From contig CM053256.1 of the NCBI GenBank assembly GCA_028583405.1, positions 12,401,954 to 12,465,953 of the forward strand: a stretch of DNA of 64,000 nt, in the 5' to 3' direction. Positions 39,031 to 50,000 of this stretch are shown in pieces. Every line of letters begins with the position of its first letter. The stretch's first letter is position 1. Both the position numbers and the translations under genes were made by a program. A model generated the notes under the pieces. That model had not been told where the DNA came from. It did not search any database and saw only the letters and a program-made list of their open reading frames with translations. This DNA comes from Pogonophryne albipinna. Taxonomy: Eukaryota; Chordata; Actinopteri; Perciformes; Artedidraconidae.

Positions 39031-40089
39031 GGGGGGTATACTACGAATCTAGTTCAACCTATCCTGGATATGTTTTGAGTTATCCGGTTGACTTAATCCA
39101 AAACAAAGCCGCTCTCGATAAACTGTCCTACAACGCTGGCTATCAACTCGTTCGCTCAAGCCAGCCGTGTCCTATCCTATGGTCCTATCTAGTTAGGTGC
39201 GCGTTCACATGAAAGGGGTGGTATATGGAGCATTCGACCAATCACAAACATGGAGAAGCGTACTGACAGCGCAGCGTCATACTTCCTGAATGAAAAGTGA
39301 ACTATAATATTAGTCAAATATGAAGAAGTTAAACTTTAAACATCCATGACTTAAACACTTTATCCAGGATCAAAGCCACATAGCTGCACCTGCAAGGTGA
39401 ATACAGCTGGTAAAAGAAGTGTTTGAATGCGTACATTAACAGGTTTATGATATCACTGCCCAGTCCAAGTCACGAGTGGATCTGACTTTCATTACATTTG
39501 ACTCGTCAACTTAATGTGTTGCTTAAAATAATACTTCTGCATACAGTATGTGACACTGTGAGTGTTGCACAGCCAGATACGGCTCAGCTGACTCAGATAA
39601 GGAAATATATGATACATTATGATGTGATATGAATGATAATGGGACACATCGACGTCTGCACTCACAGTGCCGCGGACTGTAGGCAACGTAATGTTACTTT
39701 GATCCGGTTACTTATGTTGTGGCAGATATTTAATTAAGCTTTCTTAACATAATAGTATAATAGTTATAATAGTCAGATTGCTCTGAAGATGGGAGGTGAT
39801 ATTCTATTAATTTTCACGTTAGTCGGTGATTTTGGCCGACCGTCTTTCCTGCAACGGCAGTTTAAACTGTATTTCCTCCGCACACTGAGCTCTGATTGGT
39901 CAGCAGGCGTGGTGCTTTCGCTGAGTTGATCTCTTATCCTGGAACCTATCCTGCTTCGGAGCACAGCCTAGGTTCCAGGATAAGTCACCATGGAGATCTA
40001 GCCCGCTAAAAAGTGAACCAGCTTCGTAGTACCGGAAATCCCAGAAGTTATCTTGCTAAACGAAAATCCTGCGTCGTAGTATACCCCCC
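39031..40089. mobile_element. Inner inverted-repeat element 2
   Basis: GGGGGGTATACTACGA at the left end is inverted at 40074-40089 as TCGTAGTATACCCCCC. The ends then diverge. The interior has several 'atcctgg/ccaggat' palindromic words and no transposase frame, so it is non-autonomous. The superfamily is not clear. Confidence 0.65.
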
Positions 40090-40190
40090 AGGTTGGCCAA
40101 AATCCTATGGAGAAATCCCATTGCTTTTTTGTCAAGGGAACCCAATGCGCAGCTTATTTCCGGGTAAATACGTCATCCCTGCACCACTCT

Positions 40191-41632
40191 ATTGCTCTTT
40201 ACTTCACTGACAGTTAAACCCAGAAACACAAGGAAACGTATTTATCACTTACAATTTCCAACCTTACATCTACTGAGGATAAATGAGATATTGTAAGCTG
40301 CAGCTCTGTAGCATTTGATGAAAACAGAAAACTTTGTATTGTGGGTTGTCTTTAATGTTTCTTAAAGATTGTTGCTGAGCTTTTCAAATGCTAATCTCTT
40401 TGTACCATACAGCTAGAGCGGATATCTCGACACCTCAACAAATCAAACACTGTCTGGGTTGCAATGTGCACTATGTTGTGTTTTAACCTGAACTTTAAAG
40501 ACCAATACGGACACGTGTCAGTATGAGTCTGCAGCTTCATTTATAACTGATTGTCCACAGCTCATCTAGATGGAGAGCCTTATGCAATTAGCATCACTTT
40601 AAACAGGCGTTTTTAATGGTATTTAGCAATAACATACTGTACGTGATTATGTCTCACAGACAGGACACAAAGCTTTTCCCACATCAGAGAAATACATTTT
40701 GTATTCTTATCTAATTCAATGTTCTAAAACCACCTGAGTTGCCCCATCTCATACACTCTGGTTCAACGATAAAAAATATATGTTAAGGGTATTCTGTAAA
40801 AATACATAACGAAAATAATATATGAAAATGTTAAATATTTAACAATCATTTTCCCTAAATCAGTCCTCTTGATTCAGCTTGTTGTGCATACAGTGTACTG
40901 ATTCATTACTGATGCATGTCCTGCATCTGGCAAAGACAACATCTGGATCCTGTGTGTGTACAATATTGGACTGAGATACTCTTTGGTTGTCTCGGATAAA
41001 ACAAACTGTCGCTGCCAGATCTTTAAATGGTGAAAAATACAAAAAGATGTCCAGTGTCATGAGTGAACCTGCATCTCAATCACTTCTGATGTGATTTGTG
41101 TGGTTAAAAGGCTACTAAGTGGACCTTTAAGTCAAACTCAACACCTTTTGTTTGCACCTTCATGTTCTGTGTTTTTTTAGCAGTTGGGAAGCACTTCCAT
41201 CTTCAAACGTGCTGTTATTGCAGCCTGCTGCTTCTCCACTAGGGGGAGCTGTTGTATCATTCTGAGAACACCTCAGCCAACTTGTGCCTGTAAGAACTAA
41301 AGTAATAGCAGCAGGTTTGGTTTCGACACATGGATCAAGACCTACAGATGTCTTCCAGGCAGTTTGGTTGAAGTAGATCTGCTGGCCGTGCAGCTGGACC
41401 TGCTTTCAGGCATTTTGAATCACTGACACTGTTATGGATCTATGCAAACACGTGTGCATTTAACCTAATATGCTTCTGTTTCTGCTTAGTCCCATCTGTA
41501 GTGTCACTCTCCTGACTGAGCAGCCTCTGATTGCTGACTGAGTCCTGAGAGATAGATGAGACAGCGATAAATCGTTCTTTGGCAATCCGACAGTGTGGCT
41601 GACACAGTGGGGGGTGCAGTGAGAGCTGCTCT
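40191..41632. other. Intergenic, rapgef5 3' flank
   Basis: This must contain the rapgef5 3' UTR. No AATAAA on the minus strand was found; an ATTAAA (complement at about 40612-40617) is a weak candidate. No other gene seen. Confidence 0.4.
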
Positions 41633-44055
41633 CTAAGCACGGGGCTCCAGCCTGTGAGACAGTTCAAACAGAGTCTGCTGATTGTCGATGATATGCAGGT
41701 CGTCGATGTACGCTCGCACTTCTGTGCTGCTCTTCTGGGTGATGCCGTTACCTGGAGGGACAGGAAATGGTTTAGCTCCAAGCCAGGGCAGCATTTAAAC
41801 AATGATGTCATAGTATTGATGGCCTGGGAACAAATTGCATCAAATTGAACTGTGAAAGGGCCATTGGAACCAACTTTTATTTCCCCTTATGACATGTTGT
41901 GGATCATAAATACTGCCCAAATTATATTTAAATCAAAATGTGATGATTGTGAACATCATGGTACATTTATTTGATTTGAACTATATGAGGACAGTTTATT
42001 TCAAAGCTAACAGATGTTGTCCACAGATTTGCCTTTAAAATAATGAATCTACAACATAGATTTGTAATAGTTACAAAGTAAACGTCAAAAATATTGTTAG
42101 ATTTCACACCCTAAAATGAGGAATGAGTGATGAGAATACTGACCCATGGGATCTTTCTGACACTTCCGGATGAGTCGCACTGTCTCTGCGATCATGTGCT
42201 GGAAATAAGATAAACACCGCTCCGTTAGACATTACAAATTCAGCACTGCCTGATGTTTTCTTTGCAGGAACATGACGTGCTATGAAGGGTTTGTGAACTC
42301 ACCAGCTTTTCAAAATTAACCAGGTTATCATGAAACGTCTTGTTGCCTTCGTGAATGAACGTAATATCTAAAAAAGGAAAGTCTTTTGTTAGTTTTCACC
42401 AACAGGTTTTTGATGTGAAATGTCTGTTTCTACATGTCAAACCTGCCTGATGGAGATACTTCAAAGAGCTCTCCTCTCAGAGGCGTGTGTAATAATGTGA
42501 CAGAATAATAAGCGTACCTTTCAGTAGCAGAGGAGGGAAGGGGATCTTTGGAGCCTTCATCTTCTTGAAGGAGTCCCTGTAGGCCTTGTGGTTCAGCGAG
42601 GGATCCTGAAGACATTTTCAAAACGAATGAGTGTAATCCTCTGGGGAGGAGTGCGTGTGCCTGTGCATGCATGCTTTGTTATCTGAGTTATGGCAGCACA
42701 AGTGACTAATGATTATCTAAAACACCTGCTGTTCTGAAATGAAAAAACATCTGTTTGTTTTACCTCATACACACTGAAGCACAGGGTTGTATTCCCTAGT
42801 GCAGTGAATAAATATCAATGTTTATTCCTTTCAAAATAGATATATACAGTGTGGTGTCACACAGAGTACCACGAATTACACTTACTGTAACTGTCTCCAG
42901 TTCTGTAAACAGCTTTTTGAATTTGCCAGGCATCTTCTGTAGAGAAAATAACATAATTTGTGTTCAGACGTTCTTCTCATAAAAGCTGGCACAGATGAAA
43001 AAATAAGTAAAAGGCACATCTTTACCTCCCATGTCTGACTGAGGCGGCTAACAGCTGCAGTGGTCAGGCCCATTATAATGGCGAAGAAACAGTTGAGGTT
43101 CCTCTGTGCTTTACAGCTATAAAAGATCAATGGAGCACACAGTTCAGTGTCCTGCAGAGCAACCAAAGCCAATGCAGTTCATTGATCTGCCACAGGAGGG
43201 GGCAACATCCCCATGCAAGGCTTAGAGAAGGAAATGGCCAACAGTGTGTGTGACTCACAATCAATAAGTCTTGCAGAAGGATGTGAGAACAGCTACTTAC
43301 TGAGCAGCGATCTTGATGAACTTCTTGATGAGTTGGACCCGTTTGCAGAGCGTTGGGCACAGCAGCACCTCGGTCATCACCCACAGCTGGACCTCATTGC
43401 AGCGCTGCAGCAGCAGCTCCAGCGCCACCGTGTGGCTGCTGCTGCTGTGGCGACTGAAGGTGAAATACACCAGTTCTTGCTGTAAAGGAACAACATCATG
43501 AGGCAGAGCAAGCCACGGTTGAGACATCAGTGTCACAGCGATATTTATCTCATTTTGTTTCATATCAATTTGATCAAGAAATGTTTCCACAACAGGTTCA
43601 ATGTAATAAAGGACATGTTATGTAAGCATTTTAATTGAATTGAATTTGACCTTTAGCAACAAAAAATAAGCTTTTTAAATGTAGCTAGTTCTGTCACATG
43701 TGTTAGTCTTGGACATGTTGTTATGGAAACACAAAATCAAATGACCTGGCCCATGACCCACCAGACTGTTCAGTGTGTGTCACTTAGGGACTTCATGAGA
43801 TACAATAAAGGCTAAAGCTGTATAAGGAACTTTCCAGAACATTTAAATGTCATGTGATACCTGTGTCACGGTGGGTCGTTATGGGTTAAAAGGCAGCAAT
43901 TCAGGCACGAGTATTCAAGTTGTGGGACAAACCTCGTGTATTGAGGCAAAGATGGTCCAGTCAAAGTTGGTGAGAGCGACCGCCACGTCCCACGTGTTTA
44001 AACTGAGCATGCGTGCCGTCCTCTGTTGGAGCTCTGAGTTGTCAGTGAACGGGTT
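41633..44055 (-). CDS. rapgef5: rapgef5 exons 9-16, CDC25/RasGEF catalytic domain
   Basis: Exons: 43933-44055, 43301-43479, 43026-43116, 42886-42936, 42518-42605, 42303-42367, 42144-42198, 41633-41751. They encode [149 protein letters not shown] and [19 protein letters not shown]. The FFAIIMGL...SRLSQTW stretch is the helical hairpin that opens the GTPase nucleotide site. Stop TAG at 41633-41635. Confidence 0.92.
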
Positions 44056-47000
44056 CTGAGGGGGGGGAAACATCCAACAATATCAGGCAATGGAGTTGAG
44101 ACGACCCCTGCCTTGTTATCTCTGGTGTGTGTATGTTCCTTTAAGGTTTTCCCTTTGGTCTATCAGCTGGGATTGAGGACACCTGGCGGCCGGTACCAGA
44201 GGGTTAAAGGGCCTGAGTGAGACCTGCAATCTCTCTCTGGCAAGAGGACGCAACGCGAAGAGCAGCCACGACCAGCTGACCTCTTGTTTCGTCGTTTGTT
44301 TCGCCTGTTTGTGTCCTTCAGCAGCAGTGAATAAACTCTTTTTTTCTATTCACGCCCTCGTTTTCTGTCGCGCGTTTGTTGTGGCTGAGAGCCAAGCCAT
44401 GACAGAGTCTTGAAGCTTCTAACCTCTGCACATGATGTCATTTGCTGCTTCTGAGCTGATGTATGAATGTGTATAAATTAGCTCCACAGATTTTGTACAG
44501 TATGTCTAAGTCATAGTATTTGGGGAATAATTTGCTTAGGTATTTAACCTTTGACACAGTTCATTGTTTTCTCCTTTCACTGTTTCTTTTCCCATGGCAT
44601 AGGTCTACGGCCTTGGGTATTGCTGCCATCTCTCTTAAGGAGGGGCAGCTTGGGCGCATTGTTGTTGCCAGTGTATGACCGAGAACAAGCCGCAATGAGA
44701 TAGTTTATGTTCAGGGACATCTTGAGGCCCTTCTTTTCTGGTTTGGCAACCGCTGTGTCACCTCGTGGCGGCAGCACCTGTCTTGTCAAATTCTCCGGCC
44801 GTAAGTCCATAATAAACAATCAGTGTTTGCCTCTCCCTGTGTCCCTCTGAGTTTCGTCTCCATTGCTTCAGAGGTTTCCATCACAATAGTATCACATTGC
44901 AGTGACATTCTTACCAGGACTTCACCCAGGTCCTTCCTGCACACATGCAGCCTCCCCACCGGCCGTAGTGAATCAGAGAAGACTCTGTCCTGAGGCTGCA
45001 GCAGGAGCCTCCCTGCAGGGGACAGACGTATCACAAAGAGCAGAACACCATTCAAAATCTGTCAGCCAGTGGCGAGAGATAAGAGTCACTGTGTCAGAAT
45101 ACACTCTGAGGGGGCCAGCCACTTCAGTCACTGATAACAGAAACTGATCTTATGATACTGTACTGTAATGATTATTTCTTTTAACTGTTGTCATAGGGAA
45201 GACATCAATGCCAGCTCTATTAACTACAATCTCACATCTCTAGATTCAATATAGGAATAAAAACTCAAGCATGAATTATTTTGAAAATCTTTCGTAATAC
45301 CACACATTTGTTTTAAGAAACATTTACTTATAGTCAACTCCAATAAGGTATGTAATAACAAGGATTTTTAGAATGACCTAATTGTATCTATTTTGTACTG
45401 AATTGTACACTGATGGTAATTATTGCTGGAAACTATATGTGTATAAATATTGAAAACAATGTTGACATATGCAAATTCTCCCTTCCTGATCAGATTGACA
45501 CCGTTGTGTAAGTTAGCGTATATAAAGCATTGTAATGGCCATAGTAAGTGTGTGTTGTGCAATATGCTGGTTGGTTAGAATAGTATTTACCCCCATTGTA
45601 AGTGACAGCCACCAGCACCAGTTCCCCGAGTGGGACGTCCATCCTCTCTGCCACGGCCTGAAGCAGCTCCTGGGCCACCACCCCGCCGTGGGCCCTCATA
45701 CTCAGGAACGAGTCCATGGTGATATACACGTGACACAGCACTGTAACAGAGAGAACATTTGAGAAAGGCTATAAAACCTAAAAGCATACTGCATTCATCA
45801 AAGAAGAAGAATCATTTGTGTTGATTTGGACTCAGCATTACTAAATCAGGCTAATGGTCCTTTTTAAACGTAGTGTTGTTCACAGTATTTTTGCTACACA
45901 TGGCCTCTTTGGTAACGCATTTCCTCTTGGGGTTACAGTTATGTATGAGCAATTTGTTTTAAATTTAAGGCGTTTATAGATGTTGTGTTAGTTGAGATTC
46001 TGATTGTGTGACTGTAAAAGCTTTACAAGGCTAAACTCCTGGCTGGCAGTTCACTAAAAGAAAAATAATAGTTACACACAAAATCCATCTCAAAGCAACC
46101 AATATTCCATCACAGTTTCATTATATATTTAGGCATGAACTCATAATCAGATGCTGCAGGAATACTAAATGGCATCAGGTTTTCTAAATAATAACATTTT
46201 GAAACTAGATTATGACACAAAGACACAAGACTTCCTTATAATGCAGAAACATCTTAAAGATATATTTTTTAAACAATTTAGCAGGACACCTTCAGCAAGA
46301 AAGAAATTACAATTAATTAAGTCACCTTCTGCCGTCAGGAAGGAAAGGATCTAACAGGGCTGCCTCTTATTGATAAGGTGACCTTTAGCAAAGCACCGAC
46401 TCCACTGCTCTAGTGTAACCACTCAACTGGAGAGGGCTGGCATTACTAGGATGGACCAAGCATACTCAATAGATTTATCTTGATGAAGGAAAAGGGTCAG
46501 TGGGGACAATTTCTTTGGTCGAAAGCAGTTTAAATGAATTTTTTTTTAAAGAGATGTCTGGATTATCCAGAAGCAGAAACCTCTAAGAAAGATAATTCAT
46601 CAGCAGATAAAGTCAAACTGTCTGCATGGCTAGATTGTATTAAAAGGGGACTGTTTCTTTATTTTATTTGGGTGAACCTGGCATTTAAAATAAGCAAATT
46701 ACAACGATAATACAAAAGAAGTCATCAGTCAGGAATTTCATTTCAGAAACTTCTTGTCCCTTTCTTGGAAAGCATCTATTGTTCTACTGTTCAGTCTAAA
46801 TGTCTCGACAGATTTGGAATCAACGTATGCTGGGAAGAATGTGTGAAGAAACACCGTGTTTTACGACTTACCTTCCTTGTTCTCCCTCTGTGTTCCTCTG
46901 GACTGGAGCCTGTTCTCTTTTAGGCTCGATTGGTGGAAAAGTGCTTTGCTCTAAAAAGAAAGGAAATCCGTGGATGTTGACATGCAGTCATATTGCCTGG

Positions 47001-50000
47001 GAACACAGCGGGCATTTAGCTAGAACTATAAAACAATGTGTAAAGCAGGAAATGGAACGACAATAGCTCCAACACCCTATCGAGTATGAATGGTCGGCCT
47101 GCTTTCTTTAATACAATGATTTCAGTCTTAAATGTGTCGTAAAGAGGTGTCATGAGATATTTTCACTCACCTTTCTTTGAGGGGAATAGTTATCCACCGT
47201 ACTGGAAAATAAAGACAAATAAATCAGTAAAATAACTATTTTTGTCCTGTTTTATAGAAGTACAACAACACCACTTCACCAGTCTTTAATCAAGGTAAAA
47301 TGAATGTAGCTACACATATACTCATTTGCAGTGTTCAGTCCATTATTCAAGATGAGTGTCAACATGAGATTAGATTGCTTTGTAGATTGTAGACCTTCCC
47401 TTGTGATCCCTTCGTTTAATCACCTTACAGTATTGTCATCAGTCAGACCCGACTAGCAAGATGGATAGGCCCGTATCCATTAGCATCCCTCTGCTTTCAC
47501 TGGGCTCAGCATCACAATAGGCATGTTGGCACAAAGCCTGCCCTGAGGGATCCCCCCTCTCCGGCTAGCAGCAGGCCTGCACTAATGAAAAACCTGATTC
47601 CCACTGAATTGTCAAAACAGAGCTTGTGATCAAATTGACTCTTTTGCTACTAAAAAAAAAGTGAGCTCTGTGAAATATACCGTCACAGAACGAGAGAGAA
47701 CAACCTGAGCTTTCAGAAATGTGATTTTAGCTTCACACAAAGGCCTGATAGAAGTTTCTGCGATCAAAGTGCTGAATGAATCTTCTTTCCATAAAAAAAT
47801 ACACCTTTTTCACTTGGGAGCAGATTGTCACAAAGCAGAGATCCTAGCCCTCCCCCGGAGTGAGTCTGTTTGTCAAAAGCTCATAAATAGTAGATTATGT
47901 CAGTTACTAAAACCCTCACAAAGTCCCTTCTTTAAAGGAGTGGGTGTTGAGAATCACCCTGCATATAACATGAATAAAGTAGGCGCAGAGTCAGGGTGAT
48001 TATCTGTGCTGTTCTAATGGGCGGCAGGTCGGAGCATCCCCCAGGGAGGAGATCTGATTGGAGGCTGTGGCTGAGGGAGGGGAAGGGGGACACGGGTGTG
48101 GCAATGTGTCTGCTGACAGGGGGTTGTTTACACTGAAACATGTCAAAGAGAAATGTGATGCCTATTGTTATTAAATTCTAATTAAAAAAACAGCTTCACT
48201 TTAACAAACTAAAAACAGAATCAATATTCAAGTACACATGCATGTTTAAGATTCACTGACATACAGCAAGTGTGTGGCTTTGTTGTACTGAGAGAAGGGT
48301 CGATGTAATAAGCTACTGTAGGGCTTCAGCTTACACGTTTGTGGTGATTGCTATTATCTCTTTGACACAGATTTATTATTTTGTGGTTGTGTAAACGCTT
48401 GAGTACAATTGTATGTACTGGTTAAATAACAAGGAAAAGTCAAGTGTTAAAAAACACTAAATCCGAGTGATCAATGACACAATTGGTGTCAAAATGTGTT
48501 GAGTGGTTAGTTCGTACAATTCTTTCTCCTCATGATAGCAAGCAAAATCTATACTCAGTGTATTTGCCGATATTGAGCTTTTTTTTCATCCGAGATACCT
48601 TTTTTTTCAGTATTGAAAATATGTATACTGTGCCGCAGGGAACTTATTGTAATCCTTTTTATACAAGGAGACATGAGGCCAGGGTTTGCCAGCTGTCAGA
48701 ACAAAAATAACATTAATGATGAGGATGTTTTAAGTTATGTTCGCATTTGATCAGTGCAGTAGGTATTTTACATGTATATGAATTTGGGGTTGTATAGCTA
48801 AAATGGTGTCCAGTTAATGAGTAGTTGAACATCCTTCTTTTCATGGCAAGTGACACATTTCAAGGAGCATGTCATTCATTCTCAAAATGTCTGTATTTCC
48901 TCAATTTTAGAGATTAATGACAAAGAGCCCTGTGACCTTCATATTTCTGTGCATAACAACCCAGAACATTGAAATGAGTCTCCAGCCTCTGAATGCATTC
49001 ATTGACGAGAGGCTAAATAAAGGCACCAAGCAGAGAAGCAGCTCTTTCTTTGCACTCAGAGACCAGCGAGTGTCTCTGCTTCTTTTCAGACCTCCAACAG
49101 TCATAACCACAGTTTTAACACACCCAGACCAGATATCAATATATTTATCAGTTTTTCCATTTTACAGATTACTTACACAAAGTGATTTTGCCCCAACACT
49201 ATAGGACACACTACCTTTAGATATCAGGAAAGCTCTCTTCACTTTAGCTTTTAAATAGCTATAACTTTTCTGATACTTTTCTGGACTGTGACTTTGGGTT
49301 GTGCCTGACACAGTTCAGACACACAGTGAGGTTGCAGCATAGGGAATACATTGAGATGCAAAATGCTTAATTCGATGTTATCACAACCGATGGTGAGTCT
49401 GTCGGTTGGGAAAAGTAGGTTCTGTTGTGTTTATTTATAGCCTTAGGGTAGAGAGCGCACTTGAGGCGAAAATTCCGCAAAATACATTCTGAGATTTCGT
49501 CTTCAAAATGTAAATCTCTGCCATTGATGTAACAAAGAAAAGATAAGAACACAGTAGAAGAGAATGGAGCTCTTTTGATGGTGCTGGAAGGTTTATTGAT
49601 GTATAGGTGCATGATTCACATATCAGTACTGCATTTAGACTTTTGATATGCGCTCTATGTATTCTATTTCATCTTTTTAATATATGTTGTTGTTATATTA
49701 TAAAGTGGGTCTTATTTTCCATCTCCTTTGCATTGATTATATTATGTCATTCTACCCTTGTTGTTTTATTCATTCTGTCTAATTTACCCCATTTAAAAGC
49801 AATTTTTTCTGCGATTCCTTTATCAAATGTGCTACTGTACAGTATGCGATGATCTTTGCTTAGTATATATGGAATCACCCTGTGTCTCATGACCTAAAAT
49901 ATGAAAGAAGATTATCATAAGGTCACTCACTGTGTGCGGTGCAGCTGGTACAGTTTCTGCAGTTCCCTCACATCCTTCTCCAGGGATGGGTGCTCATAGA

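Larger units (their letters stand above)
37916..40190. mobile_element. Nested DNA-transposon cluster (outer element)
   Basis: AGAGTGGTGCAG at 37916-37927 is exactly inverted at 40179-40190. Inner matches continue: 'cccggaagtga' / 'cttatttccggg', and 'aatgggatttctccatagga' / 'tcctatggagaaatcccatt'. The right arm is broken at 'ccaaaatcc' (38588-38596), which recurs at 40097-40105, so about 1.5 kb was inserted there with a 9-base duplication. Without that insert the outer element is about 0.77 kb. A partial copy lies at about 55960-56195. Confidence 0.75.
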
